A stretch of 64,000 nucleotides of DNA from Allobosea thiooxidans (GTDB taxonomy: Bacteria > Pseudomonadota > Alphaproteobacteria > Rhizobiales > Beijerinckiaceae): positions 1 to 64,000 of the forward strand of contig NZ_FUYX01000012.1 of assembly GCF_900168195.1 (NCBI RefSeq). Direction: 5' to 3'. Under the pieces are notes generated by a model. The model saw only the letters and a list, made by a program, of their open reading frames with translations. It made no database searches and was not told the origin of the DNA. Below are positions 44,651 to 53,592 of the stretch, piece by piece (within the stretch, counting starts at the first letter, position 1; every line of letters begins with the position of its first letter). Made by a program: the position numbers and the translations under genes.

Positions 44651-45238
44651 CTACAGAGCGCCCTTGGTGGAGGGGACGCGGTCGCCCTCGCGCGGATCGA
44701 CGGCGAGTGCCTGGCGCAGCGCCCGCGCCAGCCCCTTGAAGCAGCTCTCGGCGATGTGGTGGGCGTTGTCGCCATAGAGCGTCTCGACATGCAGCGTGAT
44801 GCCGGCGTTGACGGCGAAGGCCTGGAAGAACTCGCGCACCAGCTCGGTGTCGAACGTGCCGATCTTCTGCGCCTTGAACTCGGTGCGGAAGACCAGGAAG
44901 GGCCGGCCGGAGACGTCGACCGCGACGCGGGTCAGCGTCTCGTCCATCGGCAGATGCACGTCGGCATAGCGGTGGATGCCCTTCTTCGAGCCGAGCGCCT
45001 GCTTCAGCGCCTCGCCCATGGCGATGCCGGCATCCTCGACCGAGTGGTGGTCGTCGATATGGGTGTCGCCTTTCACCGCGACCTTGAGATCGATCAGCGA
45101 ATGGCGGGCGAAGAGGTCGAGCATATGGTCGAAGAAGCCGACGCCGGTGGCGATCTCGGCCTTGCCGGTGCCGTCGATCAGGAGCGAGACCGCGATGTCG
45201 GTCTCGTTGGTGCGGCGCTTCACTTCGCCCGAACGCAT
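44651..45238 (-). CDS. hisB: Imidazoleglycerol-phosphate dehydratase HisB
   Basis: A 195-residue single-function enzyme, [20 protein letters not shown]. The metal-binding motifs [31 protein letters not shown] and [18 protein letters not shown] carry the Mn-binding His and Glu residues. It removes water from imidazole glycerol phosphate to form imidazole acetol phosphate. It is the first gene of the his operon here; the phosphatase domain fused in enteric HisB is absent. Palindromic repeat B1 lies upstream. Confidence 0.97.
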   Translation of the reverse strand: MRSGEVKRRTNETDIAVSLLIDGTGKAEIATGVGFFDHMLDLFARHSLIDLKVAVKGDTHIDDHHSVEDAGIAMGEALKQALGSKKGIHRYADVHLPMDETLTRVAVDVSGRPFLVFRTEFKAQKIGTFDTELVREFFQAFAVNAGITLHVETLYGDNAHHIAESCFKGLARALRQALAVDPREGDRVPSTKGAL

Positions 45239-45325
45239 GCTGGCCTCTCAAGCCTTGGCGGGAACCGGCCCCGCTTTAGCAGGGGTGGGCGGGGATGGCC
45301 ATCATTTCACGTGTATGCCGCAGCG

Positions 45326-45420
45326 CCGTCATGCTCGCCCTTGTGGCGAGCATCCACGTCTTGAGCACTCATGCTACGAGAGAGAAGACGTGGATGGTCG
45401 GGACAAGCCCGACCATGACG
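45326..45420. repeat. Palindromic intergenic repeat, family B, copy 1
   Basis: A unit opening CCGTCATGCTCGCCC and closing with a GGTCGGGACAAGCCCGACC hairpin then ATGACG. A close copy is at 49065-49159 and a more distant one at 57486-57571. It lies between the divergent ends of metZ and hisB. Confidence 0.8.
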
Positions 45421-45433
45421 CAAGCCGTGGGCC

Positions 45434-46630
45434 TCACACCTTCGCCAGCGCCTGCTCCAGATCGGCGATCAGGTCGTCGTGATGCTCGAGCCCGATCGAG
45501 AGGCGGATCAGCCCGTCGCTGACGCCCATGGCGGCGCGCACCTCCGGCGTGAAGCGCTGATGCGTCGTGGTCGCCGGATGGACGATCAGGCTCTTGGCGT
45601 CGCCGAGATTGTTCGAGATGCGGATCAGCTTGCAGGCGTCGAGCAGGCGATAGGCACCTTCCTTGCCGCCGGGCACCTCGAAGGCGATCATCGTCGAAGG
45701 GCCGCTCATCTGGCGGGCGATGATCTCGGCTTGCGGATGGTTCTTGTGGCCGGGGAAGATCACCTTGGTCGGCTTGGTCTGCGCCGCCAGCCAGTCGGCG
45801 ACCTTGGTCGCGTTCTCCGCCTGCTTGCCGACGCGCAGCGGCAGCGTCTCCAGCGCCTTCAGCATCACCCAGGCGTTGAAGGGCGAGAGCACCGGGCCGG
45901 TCTGGCGCAGATAGTTCTGGATGTCGGCCTCGATCAGCTCCTTCGAGCCGAGGATCAGACCGCCCAGGCAGCGCCCCTGCCCGTCTATATGCTTGGTCGC
46001 CGAATAGACGACGATGTCGGCCCCGAGTTCGAGCGGGCGCTGGAAGAGCGGCGTGGCGAAGACGTTGTCCACCACCAGCTTGGCTCCGGCCTCCTTCGCC
46101 ACGGCGGCTATGGCGGCGATGTCGAGCACTTCGAGCGTCGGATTGGCCGGCGATTCCAGGAAGAACAGCTTGGTGTTGGGGCGGACGGCCCGACGCCAGG
46201 CCTCGATGTCGGTGCCGTCGACCAGCGTGGACCCGACGCCGTAGCGCGGCAGATGGGTCTCGATGATGTAGCGACAGGAGCCGAACAGGGCGCTGGCCGC
46301 CACGACATGGTCGCCGGCGCTGACCGGTGCCATCATCGCCGCCGTCACCGCCGCCATGCCGGTCGCGGTGGCGCGGCAGGCCTCGGCGCCTTCGAAGGAT
46401 GCCATGCGGCTTTCCAGCATCGCCGTCGTCGGATTGCCCAACCGGCCGTACTGGAAACCCGGATCGGTGTTCAGGAAGCGGCCTTCCGCCTGGGCGGCGT
46501 TGTCGTAGACATGGCCCTGGGTCAGGAACAGCGCTTCCGAGGTTTCGCCGAATTGCGACCGCAGGGTGCCGTCATGGACGAGGCGGGTTTCGGGGCGCAG
46601 CTTGGGTGCGGGAGTGTCCGATGCCGGCAT
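45434..46630 (-). CDS. metZ: O-succinylhomoserine sulfhydrylase
   Basis: A 398-residue Cys/Met-metabolism PLP enzyme starting MPASDTPAPKLRPETRLVHD. FQYGRLGNPTTAMLESRMAS and the Schiff-base Lys in VYSATKHIDGQGRCLGG (near residue 208) are typical; the GQGR loop favours MetZ over cystathionine enzymes. It makes homocysteine from O-succinylhomoserine and sulphide. The upstream region holds two inverted repeats sharing TCCGTT half-sites. I did not find the SAM-II riboswitch that precedes metZ in some relatives. Confidence 0.94.
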   Translation of the reverse strand: MPASDTPAPKLRPETRLVHDGTLRSQFGETSEALFLTQGHVYDNAAQAEGRFLNTDPGFQYGRLGNPTTAMLESRMASFEGAEACRATATGMAAVTAAMMAPVSAGDHVVAASALFGSCRYIIETHLPRYGVGSTLVDGTDIEAWRRAVRPNTKLFFLESPANPTLEVLDIAAIAAVAKEAGAKLVVDNVFATPLFQRPLELGADIVVYSATKHIDGQGRCLGGLILGSKELIEADIQNYLRQTGPVLSPFNAWVMLKALETLPLRVGKQAENATKVADWLAAQTKPTKVIFPGHKNHPQAEIIARQMSGPSTMIAFEVPGGKEGAYRLLDACKLIRISNNLGDAKSLIVHPATTTHQRFTPEVRAAMGVSDGLIRLSIGLEHHDDLIADLEQALAKV

Positions 46631-46638
46631 GGGAGTCT

Positions 46639-46703
46639 GGTCCGTTCTTTATAACGGACAAGGCCAGTAGCATCTCCTGATCCGTTCGTAAAGAAGAACG
46701 GAT
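46639..46703 (-). promoter_or_regulatory. Two related inverted repeats upstream of metZ
   Basis: GTCCGTT-(6)-AACGGAC at 46639-46658 and ATCCGTTC-(8)-GAACGGAT at 46680-46703 share TCCGTT half-sites, and their centres are about 43 bases apart, 10-75 bases ahead of the metZ ATG. They look like a pair of operators for one dimeric protein, or a pair of RNA hairpins. Confidence 0.5.
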
Positions 46704-46745
46704 TATCCTTCGCCCCGAACCTGTTCCGGAGAAAATCTCTCCCGC

Positions 46746-47486
46746 TCAGTTCTTGCGTTCGTCGCAGCGTCCGAGCGGCTGCAGGAAGCCGGTCAGATCC
46801 GCCGTGATGTGATGGATATGGCCGGCCTCGACCGCCGTCTGCTCCCAGGCCTCGCGGAAGGGATCGGGCGTTTTCGGCACGATCAGCACGGTCTTCATGC
46901 CGAGTGCGCTCGGCACGATCAGGTTCTTCTCGATATCCTCGAACATCGCGGCGCGGCCCGGTTCGACCGCATGCTTGGCGAGGAAGGTCTCGTAGGTGGC
47001 GCGCTCGGGCTTGGGCGTGAAGCCGGCCTGCACGATGTCGAAGATGTCCTCGAAATGCTGCAGGATGCCGAGCTTGCCGGCGACGTTCTCGGCATGGCCG
47101 CGCGAGCCGTTGGTCAGGATCAGCTTGCGGCCGGGCAGCGCCGCGATCGCTTCGCCGAGAGCCGGATTCGGATCGAGCAGGGTCAGGTCGATCTGATGGG
47201 CGAAGTCGAGGAAGTCGTCCGGGTTGATCCCGTGCTCCTCCATCAGCCCCTTCAGCGTCGTGCCGTAGCGCTGGTAGTAGTATTTCTGCAGCGCGCGCGA
47301 CGACAGCCCGTCCAGGCCGAACAGCTCGGCGAGGAACAGGGTGATGCGCTCGTCGACCTGCGGCCAGACCTTGGCCTCGTGCGAATAGAGCGTGTTGTCG
47401 AGATCGAAGATCCAGTGATCGACATGGGCGAACGCCTCCGCCGTCAGGGGCGGGGTGGCAGCCGGGGTTTCAGCGCGTATTTTCAT
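46746..47486 (-). CDS. Pyrimidine 5'-nucleotidase (HAD family)
   Basis: A 246-residue HAD hydrolase from ATG 47486. Motif I is WIFDLDNTLYSHEAKV with the nucleophilic Asp, motif II LTNGSRGHAENVA, motif III/IV FTPKPERATYETF and MFEDIEKNLIVPSALG. Relatives (Sdt1-like) remove phosphate from UMP, CMP or dUMP. It lies downstream of argB, the usual neighbour order in Hyphomicrobiales. No membrane or signal sequence is present, so it acts in the cytoplasm. An upstream extension to 47537 is open but atypical. Confidence 0.9.
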   Translation of the reverse strand: MKIRAETPAATPPLTAEAFAHVDHWIFDLDNTLYSHEAKVWPQVDERITLFLAELFGLDGLSSRALQKYYYQRYGTTLKGLMEEHGINPDDFLDFAHQIDLTLLDPNPALGEAIAALPGRKLILTNGSRGHAENVAGKLGILQHFEDIFDIVQAGFTPKPERATYETFLAKHAVEPGRAAMFEDIEKNLIVPSALGMKTVLIVPKTPDPFREAWEQTAVEAGHIHHITADLTGFLQPLGRCDERKN

Positions 47487-47566
47487 CGGACTCCGTGATG
47501 TGGCGATCCGGAGTCTGCGCCGCAAGTCCTTGGCCAAGGCTTAATCGCGACCCGCTGCGCCCGCTG

Positions 47567-47668
47567 CCGTCATTGCGAGGAGCGAAGCGACGAAGCAATC
47601 CAGGCGGACTTGGCGAGGCCGGCCAGCCCCGTGACCCCTGGGTTGCTTCGCTTCGCTCGCAATGACGG
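47567..47668. repeat. Palindromic intergenic repeat, family A, copy 2
   Basis: Starts CCGTCATTGCGAGGAGCGAA, continues CGACGAAGCAATCCAGG, and ends CTTCGCTCGCAATGACGG. The arms form a long imperfect hairpin. The right end lies just before the argB stop codon, so transcripts of argB carry it at their 3' end. Confidence 0.85.
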
Positions 47669-47675
47669 AAAGCGC

Positions 47676-48572
47676 TCAACGCCGGATGATCGTGCCGGCG
47701 CCGGTATCGGTGAAGAGCTCGATCAGCGCGGCATGTGGTACCTTGCCGTCGAGGATGACGACGGCTTCGACGCCCTTCTCCAGCGCGTAGATGCAGGTCT
47801 CGATCTTCGGGATCATGCCGCCCGAGATCGTGCCGTCCGCGATCAGCCGGCGGCATTCCTCGACCGTCAGCTCCGGGATGAGCTGCTTGTCCTTGTCGAG
47901 CACGCCGGGGACGTCGGTCAGCAGCAGCAGGCGCTTGGCGTTGAGCGCGCCGGCGATGGCGCCGGCGAAGGTGTCGGCGTTGACGTTGTAGGTCTGGCCG
48001 TCCTCGCCGGCGCAGACCGGCGCGAGCACCGGGATCAGCTCGGCCTTGAGCACGGCGTCGAGCACGGTGGTGTTGACCTTCTCGGGTTCGCCGACGAAGC
48101 CGAGATCGAGCACCTCCTCGATCTTGGAATCGGGATCGACGATCGTGCGCGTCACCTTGCGCGCGGTGACCATGTTGCCGTCCTTGCCGCACAGGCCGAT
48201 GGCGCGTCCGCCTTCGCGGGTGACGTAGCCGACGATCTCCTTGTTGACCGAACCGGCGAGCACCATCTCGACGACCTCCACGGTCGCCGCGTCGGTGACG
48301 CGCAGCCCCTGCTTGAACTCGGACTGGATGCCGAGCTTCTTCAGCATGGCCGCGATCTGCGGCCCGCCGCCATGGCAGACCACCGGCTTCAGGCCGGACT
48401 GCTCGAGCAGGACGATGTCCTCGGCGAAATCCTCCGCCGTGGCGGCGTCGCCCATGGCGTTGCCGCCATATTTGATGACGATGATTTCCTGGTCGTAGCG
48501 CTGCATATGCGGCAGCGCCTGCACGAGCAGATCGGCGGATTGCGACGGCGTCAGATGGGGATGGTCGGTCAT
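47676..48572 (-). CDS. argB: N-acetylglutamate kinase
   Basis: A 298-residue amino-acid kinase, [32 protein letters not shown] binds [17 protein letters not shown] binds substrate, and the C-terminal [15 protein letters not shown] and [14 protein letters not shown] segments are typical. It phosphorylates N-acetylglutamate in arginine synthesis, and the long N-terminal helix indicates the arginine-sensitive hexameric type. Its neighbour order engB-argB-nucleotidase matches other Hyphomicrobiales. Confidence 0.97.
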   Translation of the reverse strand: MTDHPHLTPSQSADLLVQALPHMQRYDQEIIVIKYGGNAMGDAATAEDFAEDIVLLEQSGLKPVVCHGGGPQIAAMLKKLGIQSEFKQGLRVTDAATVEVVEMVLAGSVNKEIVGYVTREGGRAIGLCGKDGNMVTARKVTRTIVDPDSKIEEVLDLGFVGEPEKVNTTVLDAVLKAELIPVLAPVCAGEDGQTYNVNADTFAGAIAGALNAKRLLLLTDVPGVLDKDKQLIPELTVEECRRLIADGTISGGMIPKIETCIYALEKGVEAVVILDGKVPHAALIELFTDTGAGTIIRR

Positions 48573-48659
48573 TCGGGCAGGCTCCGCGCGGCCGCAAGGA
48601 CAGATGCGGGGGCGCTTCTAGCTCAAGATCGACCGGGGCGGAAGAACGGAAGGCGCGGA

Positions 48660-49031
48660 TCAGGCGCGCTTTGCGCCCAGCGCCGCGACGGCAAGGCCCA
48701 GCCAGCCGCCGAGCATGAACCAGCCGCCGATCGGCGCCGCCCGCGGGAAGAGTGCGGCGCCCGCGAAGCCGCGCCGGGCGAGGTCGGCGGCGAACAGGGC
48801 CGTGCCGACCATGATCGCCGAGAGCGCGATCCGCGCCAGCCCGTCATGCAGATGTCCGCCCTTGCGCGCCGCCGTGGCGCCGATGACGGCGGAAGCGTGG
48901 AACAGCAGCATCTGCCCGGCGGTCTGGACATGGCCGGGATCGAGCGCGACATGGGCCGCCGCCGCCAGCAGCGCGACGCCGGCGAGGCCCATCAGCGCCG
49001 CGACGACAAGGTGGATTTTGGCGGCTGTCAT
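48660..49031 (-). CDS. DUF423 family membrane protein
   Basis: A 123-residue protein with four hydrophobic helices: MTAAKIHLVVAALMGLAGVA, LLAAAAHVALDPGH, ARIALSAIMVGTALFAADL and APIGGWFMLGGWLGLAVAAL. The AAAHxAL and PIGGxxxxxGW patterns belong to DUF423 (YgdD-like). Function unknown. An earlier ATG at 49040 is possible. It is inserted between engB and argB, which are adjacent in many relatives, and is flanked by a family-A half repeat and a family-B repeat. Confidence 0.88.
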   Translation of the reverse strand: MTAAKIHLVVAALMGLAGVALLAAAAHVALDPGHVQTAGQMLLFHASAVIGATAARKGGHLHDGLARIALSAIMVGTALFAADLARRGFAGAALFPRAAPIGGWFMLGGWLGLAVAALGAKRA

Positions 49032-49040
49032 GGCAGGCAT

Positions 49041-49060
49041 CGCTCCGCTCGCAATGACGG
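49041..49060. repeat. Half unit of repeat family A
   Basis: CGCTCCGCTCGCAATGACGG matches the right half of the family-A repeat, directly abutting repeat B2. Confidence 0.65.
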
Positions 49061-49064
49061 GGCT

Positions 49065-49159
49065 CCGTCATGCTCGCCCTCGTGGCGAGCATCCAGGTCT
49101 TGAACACCGTCCTCGAAGAAGGAAGACGTGGATGATCGGGACAAGCCCGACCATGACGG
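49065..49159. repeat. Palindromic intergenic repeat, family B, copy 2
   Basis: Nearly identical to 45326-45420 (left arm CCGTCATGCTCGCCCTCGTG, right arm GACAAGCCCGACCATGACGG). It lies between the DUF423 gene and the engB stop. Confidence 0.85.
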
Positions 49160-49175
49160 GGTGGCCGTCATGGCC

Positions 49176-49841
49176 TTACATCCGTTCCGCCAGCACGCGG
49201 CCGATCGCGGCCCGGAACTCGGGAATGCCCATGCCCTTCTCGCTCGAGGTCAGCAGTACCTCGGGGAAGGCCGCCGGCCGGCGCTTGATCTCGTCAAAGG
49301 TCGCCTCGGTCATGAATGTCTGGTCGGCCGGCTTCAGCGCATCGCCCTTGGTCAACACGACCTGGTAGGAGACGGCGGCCTTGTCGAGCGTCTCCAGCAC
49401 GGCGCCGTCGACATCCTTGATGCCGTGGCGGGCGTCGATCAGCACATAGACGCGCATCAGGTTCGAGCGGCCGCGCAGATAGTCGTGGATCAGCCGGGTC
49501 CAGGCCGCGACCTTCTCCTTGCCGACGGCGGCATAGCCGTAGCCGGGCATGTCGACGATGGTCAGCCGCTCGTCATGGTCGACCTGGCGGAAGAAGTTGA
49601 GCTGCTGCGTCCGGCCGGGCGTATGCGAGGTGCGCGCCAGCGCGTTGCGCCGGGTCAGCGCGTTGATCAGGCTCGACTTGCCGACATTGGAGCGCCCGGC
49701 GAAGGCGATCTCCTGGCCGACCATCGGCGGCAGATCGTCGATCTTGGTCGAGGCCCAGACGAAGTCCCACGGCCCCTCGAAGAGCTTGCGGGCGGCCTCG
49801 ATCTCCTCGGCGTCATAGGGCTTGGTCGTCGATGTGGTCAT
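49176..49841 (-). CDS. engB: Ribosome biogenesis GTP-binding protein EngB/YihA
   Basis: A 221-residue TRAFAC GTPase from ATG 49841. Walker A is AFAGRSNVGKSSLINALTRR, with the switch region TSHTPGRTQQLNFF, the DxxG motif TIVDMPGYGYA and the NKxD-like motif VLTKGDALKP (TKxD form). EngB acts in assembly of the 50S ribosomal subunit. It lies between yidC and argB, as in many Hyphomicrobiales. Alternative ATG at 49874. Family-C repeat lies upstream. Confidence 0.96.
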   Translation of the reverse strand: MTTSTTKPYDAEEIEAARKLFEGPWDFVWASTKIDDLPPMVGQEIAFAGRSNVGKSSLINALTRRNALARTSHTPGRTQQLNFFRQVDHDERLTIVDMPGYGYAAVGKEKVAAWTRLIHDYLRGRSNLMRVYVLIDARHGIKDVDGAVLETLDKAAVSYQVVLTKGDALKPADQTFMTEATFDEIKRRPAAFPEVLLTSSEKGMGIPEFRAAIGRVLAERM

Positions 49842-49866
49842 GGCTTCCGTTCTGTCGAAATCAGAA

Positions 49867-49972
49867 GCCCTCATCCTGAGGAGCCGCGTAAGCGGCGTCT
49901 CGAAGGATGCTCTAGCGCGCACTGGAACATCCTTCGAGACGCAGCCTGAAGGCTGCTCCTCAGGATGAGGGC
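49867..49972. repeat. Palindromic intergenic repeat, family C
   Basis: GCCCTCATCCTGAGGAGC at the left and GCTCCTCAGGATGAGGGC at the right are exact inverse complements. Inner arms (GGCGTCTCGAAGGATG / CATCCTTCGAGACGC) extend the hairpin. This type of repeat is widespread in Bradyrhizobium-like genomes. Only one copy is seen in the window. Confidence 0.85.
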
Positions 49973-49990
49973 TGAGGATGGAACAAAGGT

Positions 49991-50623
49991 CTACACGGCT
50001 GCGTGAAGCGCGTCGATATCGGCGCCCTGGATCGCGGCGACGTGACGCGCGATCTTCTCGGCCTCCCAGTCCCACCAGCGGATCGCCAGCAGCTCGGCGA
50101 CGATCTCGGGCGGAAAGCGCATCTTCACGACCCGGCCGGGATTGCCGGCGACGACGGCATAATCAGGCACGTCCTTCGTCACCTGCGCCCGCGTGCCGAT
50201 GATCGCGCCGTCGCCGACATGCACGCCCGGCATGATCACCGCCTCGCGGCCGATCCAGACGTCGTTGCCGATCACCATGTCACCGCGGTTGTTCGGGCCG
50301 GGGCGCTTCAGGCTCTCGGGGTCGCCGAGGCCGAACATCTGGAAGGGAAAGGTCGAGAAGCCGCCGATCGGGTGGTTAGCGCCGTTCATGACGAACTGCG
50401 CCGCCTGCGCGATCGCGACGAATTTCCCGATGATCAGCCGGTCGCCGATGAAGTCGAAATGATAGCGCACGCAGCGGGCGACGAAATGCTCCGGCCCGCG
50501 CGAGTCGTCATAGTAGCTGTAGTCGCCGACCTCGATCAGCGGATGGTCGACCACGGCCTTGAGGAAGGCCGTGCCCTTCCAGCCGGGGATGGGGTGGCGC
50601 GTGGTCGGATCGGGCAATGGCAT
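49991..50623 (-). CDS. CatB-related O-acetyltransferase (left-handed beta helix)
   Basis: From ATG 50623, 210 residues start MPLPDPTTRHPIPGWKGTAF. YSYYDDSRGPEHF and IIGKFVAIAQAAQFVMNGAN lead into the hexapeptide-repeat helix (GDMVIGNDVWIGREAVIMPG, VHVGDGAIIGTRAQVTKD). The catalytic His is in NGANHPIGGFSTFPF. Relatives (CatB/VatD) acetylate chloramphenicol or streptogramins, but many such chromosomal proteins act on sugars or other alcohols, so resistance should not be assumed. The terminator of yidC overlaps a possible earlier TTG start at 50641. Confidence 0.9.
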   Translation of the reverse strand: MPLPDPTTRHPIPGWKGTAFLKAVVDHPLIEVGDYSYYDDSRGPEHFVARCVRYHFDFIGDRLIIGKFVAIAQAAQFVMNGANHPIGGFSTFPFQMFGLGDPESLKRPGPNNRGDMVIGNDVWIGREAVIMPGVHVGDGAIIGTRAQVTKDVPDYAVVAGNPGRVVKMRFPPEIVAELLAIRWWDWEAEKIARHVAAIQGADIDALHAAV

Positions 50624-50639
50624 CGGGTCGATGGCCTTC

Positions 50640-50672
50640 AAAAGCGAAGGGCGGGAAACCCCGCCCTTCGAT
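50640..50672 (-). terminator. Rho-independent terminator after yidC
   Basis: A perfect 11-bp stem, CGAAGGGCGGG / CCCGCCCTTCG, with a four-base loop (50646-50671), followed on the minus strand by CTTTTG. It begins about five bases after the yidC stop codon and so ends the rpmH-rnpA-yidC transcript. Confidence 0.8.
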
Positions 50673-50675
50673 CAC

Positions 50676-52538
50676 TCATTTCTTGTTGCTGTTGGCGGGG
50701 TTGGGCGCTCCGCCTGCGGCTGCCGGCTTCTTGCCGAACATGCCCTTGAGGTTGTCGAAGAGTTCGATCTTCACCCCGTTCTTGCGCATGATGTAGCCCT
50801 GCTGGAGCACCGAGAGCAGGTTGTTCCAGCTCCAGTAGATCACCAGGCCGGCCGGGAACGAGCCGAGCAGGAAGGTGAAGAACACCGGCATCCAGGTGAA
50901 CATCATCTTCTGCACCGGGTCCGGCGGCTCCGGGTTCATCTTCATCTGGATGAACATCGTGATGCCCATGATGATCGGCCAGGCGCCCAGATGCAGGAAG
51001 GCCGGCGGCGTGAACGGCAGGAGCCCGAACAGGTTGAACAGGTTCGTCGGGTCCGGCGCCGCCAGATCGTGGATCCAGCCGAAGAACGGCGCATGCCGCA
51101 TCTCGATGGTGATGAACAGGATCTTGTAGAGCGCGAAGAACACCGGGATCTGCAGCAGCACCGGCCAGCAGCCGGCGACCGGGTTGATCTTCTGGGTCTT
51201 GTACAGCTCCATCAGAGCCTGCTGCTGCTTCATCTTGTCGTCGGCATAGCGCTCGCGGATCGCCGTCATTTCCGGCTGCAGCGCCTTCATCTTCGCCATC
51301 GAGGCGTAGGACTTGTTGGCGAGCGGGAAGAACAGCGCCTTGAGCAGCACCGTGACGATCAGGATGGCGACGCCGAAATTGCCGATGTGCTTGTAGATCC
51401 AGTCGAGCACGAAGAAGAGCGGCTTGGTGATGAAATAGAACCAGCCCCAGTCGATCAGGAGCTCGAAGCGCTTGATGCCAAGGTTCTTCTCATAGCCGTC
51501 GACGGCCGCGACCTCCTTGGCGCCGGCGAAGAGCCGGGCGTTCGAGGTGACGGTGGCGCCCGGCGCGACCGCGATCGACTCCCCGAGGAAGTCGGCCTGG
51601 TAGGTGTGGCCGGTGCCGGTCTGGACCGAGGAATACCGGCCCTCGTATTTGCGCTGCTGGTCCGGGATGACTGCGGCGGCCCAATATTTGTCGGTGATGC
51701 CGACAAAGCCGCCGACCGCGTCCTTCCAGGCCTTGCCGGTCGTGCCGGCCGAGAGCGCCGGCTCCTTGTCGATCTTGTCGTAGGTGTATTCCTGCAGGCC
51801 CTGCTCGCCGAGATTGCCGACGAGGCCCTCATGCAGGACGTAGTAGCCGAGCGTCGTCGGCTTGCCCTGGCGGACGACCTGGCCGTAGGGGAACAGCGTC
51901 ACGGCGTTGCCGCCCTTGTTCTCGACCTCGTCGCGGATCGTGAACATGGCGTTGTCGTCGACGCTGATCACGCGCCGGAAGACCAGGCCCTGGCCATTGT
52001 CCCAGGAGAGCGTCACCGGCTTGGCCGGGGTCAGCACCTGGCTGTCGGCGCTCCAGACCGTCGTCGCGTTCGGCAGGACGACATTGCTGCCCGGCGCCGC
52101 GACCCAGCCGAAATCCGAATAATAGGCGTTCGGGCCGCCGGCCGGCGAGAGCAGGATGATGTTCGGGCTCTTGGGGTCGACGGTCTCGCGATAGGCCTTG
52201 AGCGAGACGTCGTCGATGCGCGCGCCGGTCAGGGAGAGCGAGCCGGAGATCTTGGGCGTGTCGATGCGGATGCGCGGGCTCGCCGCCAGCGCCTGCTCGC
52301 GCGTGCCGACGGCCTGCGCCGCGGCGGCGCCGGGGGCGGCCGAACCGGCCGGCTGGCCGGGCGCGGGCGTGGAGCCGGATGCGCCGGGAGCGGACTGGGT
52401 CTGCGTCTGCTGGTTCTGCTGCGCGATCTGCTTCTGCTTTTCCATCTGCGGCACGCCGTAGAAGAACTGCCAGCCGAGCAGCACGACCACGGACATGACG
52501 ATCGCCAGAAGCAGATTGCGGTTGTCTTCTTTCATCAT
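50676..52538 (-). CDS. yidC: Membrane protein insertase YidC
   Basis: A 620-residue Oxa1-family insertase. Residues 6-24 form the first membrane helix ([19 protein letters not shown]). A Pro/Gln/Ala-rich linker precedes the large periplasmic beta-supersandwich domain (about 65-355). The conserved Oxa1 core follows ([53 protein letters not shown], ending with [20 protein letters not shown]). It inserts membrane proteins alone or with SecYEG. It follows rnpA by 48 bases; no yidD is present between them. Confidence 0.97.
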   Translation of the reverse strand: MMKEDNRNLLLAIVMSVVVLLGWQFFYGVPQMEKQKQIAQQNQQTQTQSAPGASGSTPAPGQPAGSAAPGAAAAQAVGTREQALAASPRIRIDTPKISGSLSLTGARIDDVSLKAYRETVDPKSPNIILLSPAGGPNAYYSDFGWVAAPGSNVVLPNATTVWSADSQVLTPAKPVTLSWDNGQGLVFRRVISVDDNAMFTIRDEVENKGGNAVTLFPYGQVVRQGKPTTLGYYVLHEGLVGNLGEQGLQEYTYDKIDKEPALSAGTTGKAWKDAVGGFVGITDKYWAAAVIPDQQRKYEGRYSSVQTGTGHTYQADFLGESIAVAPGATVTSNARLFAGAKEVAAVDGYEKNLGIKRFELLIDWGWFYFITKPLFFVLDWIYKHIGNFGVAILIVTVLLKALFFPLANKSYASMAKMKALQPEMTAIRERYADDKMKQQQALMELYKTQKINPVAGCWPVLLQIPVFFALYKILFITIEMRHAPFFGWIHDLAAPDPTNLFNLFGLLPFTPPAFLHLGAWPIIMGITMFIQMKMNPEPPDPVQKMMFTWMPVFFTFLLGSFPAGLVIYWSWNNLLSVLQQGYIMRKNGVKIELFDNLKGMFGKKPAAAGGAPNPANSNKK

Positions 52539-52586
52539 GGTCGGAAACGGATCTCGCTTGGTCCGGCAGGGTCTGGTCGCGTCGGG

Positions 52587-52988
52587 TCAGGCTTGCGGCG
52601 CCGCGCCACGCTTGGGATGCGGGCGGCGCCGGTCTGCATGCGGCTTGTGAGGCCTTGCCCGGTCGATGGCAATGGAAAGATCGGCCACGAGTGCGTGAAA
52701 TTCGGCGCGCAGCACTTCGGGGCGGGCGATGATCACGACGTCGCAGGGCCGTTGCGTCTGGCCGGCCAGGGCCTGGGCGGCCGCGGCCCGCAGGCGGCGG
52801 CGGATGCGGTTGCGCTTCACGGCGTTGCCGGTCTTGCGCGAGGCGGTGAGGCCGAGCCGCAGCCCGTCGCGCTCTTCGGCGGGCGCGGTGTCGCGCACCT
52901 GGACCAGGAAAGCGGACGAACGAAAACGGCGGCCATGCTCGGCCGCCGCCAGGAATTCTTTGCGTTGCGTCAGACGGGCGAGGCGCAT
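52587..52988 (-). CDS. rnpA: Ribonuclease P protein component
   Basis: A 133-residue basic protein from ATG 52988, starting MRLARLTQRKEFLAAAEHGR. The RNA-binding RNR motif is GNAVKRNRIRRRLRAAAAQA, and PCDVVIIARPEVLRAEFHAL forms the central strand. It partners RNase P RNA in tRNA 5' maturation. The same frame stays open upstream into rpmH (to 53102), so an N-terminal extension overlapping rpmH is possible, as in some alphaproteobacteria. Confidence 0.95.
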   Translation of the reverse strand: MRLARLTQRKEFLAAAEHGRRFRSSAFLVQVRDTAPAEERDGLRLGLTASRKTGNAVKRNRIRRRLRAAAAQALAGQTQRPCDVVIIARPEVLRAEFHALVADLSIAIDRARPHKPHADRRRPHPKRGAAPQA

Positions 52989-53043
52989 GGCGATTGGCCA
53001 GTCTTCCGGAACGGGCGCGTCATGGTCACGCGCCGGTGCCCGG

Positions 53044-53178
53044 TCAGGCCGACAGGCGCTTGCGGCCGTGCGCGCGGCGGGCGGCGATGACCTTGCGGCC
53101 ACCCTTGGTCGCCATGCGGGCGCGATAGCCGTGGCGGCGCTTGCGAACCAGCTTGCTGGGTTGATAGGTTCTCTTCAC
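53044..53178 (-). CDS. rpmH: 50S ribosomal protein L34
   Basis: A 44-residue protein, [20 protein letters not shown], then [20 protein letters not shown] and RLSA, from a GTG start at 53178. This is L34 almost exactly. It is first in rpmH-rnpA-yidC, and the frame of rnpA may overlap its 3' end. It was found by reading the minus strand directly. Confidence 0.97.
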   Translation of the reverse strand: MKRTYQPSKLVRKRRHGYRARMATKGGRKVIAARRAHGRKRLSA

Positions 53179-53376
53179 GGTCCGTCTCCGGGGCCTTTAT
53201 GAGCACGACGGCCGCGGCTTTCCCAGGGAAAGCATGGCCAACCGAGCCTGTCATGCGATAAGGGTCGGCGCTGCCTTTCGGCTGCGCAGGTCGCGGGCTT
53301 ATGACGGATGGACGACACCAAGTCAACGCCAAATGATCCGCGAGGCCGCTGTCTGGGATGAAGCCCGGCGGATCGT

Positions 53377-53592
53377 TCAGCGCGGCTTGCGCCTGGAGCC
53401 CTGGCGTACGCTGAAGGCCAGGACCAGGATGAAGCCGACCGTCAGCGCCGCGGCGACGCCGGTCGCATGGCCGGGCAGGCCGAAGGCGAGGCCGGCGCAT
53501 AGTGCGACCAGCGCGAGGATGGCGAGCGCCAGCCATTCGTCATCGATGAACAGCGCGGCAATTTCGCGCAGGATCGCGCCGGCCGTGTTCAT
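53377..53592 (-). CDS. Small membrane protein downstream of the COG4280 gene
   Basis: A 71-residue protein with two hydrophobic helices (ALAILALVALCAGLAFGL and GVAAALTVGFILVLAFSV) and a basic C-terminus. Its ATG overlaps the stop of the COG4280 gene by four bases, so the two are translationally coupled and probably act together. No family recognised. Confidence 0.75.
   Translation of the reverse strand: MNTAGAILREIAALFIDDEWLALAILALVALCAGLAFGLPGHATGVAAALTVGFILVLAFSVRQGSRRKPR

Noticed and set aside
49991..50623. Antibiotic-resistance acetyltransferase
   Set aside because: The left-handed helix fold matches CatB/VatD relatives, but the chromosomal setting and the wide range of acceptors in the family do not support a resistance call.
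50559..53090. Reading frame of 843 codons on the + strand
   Set aside because: Antisense to yidC and rnpA; no domain recognised.
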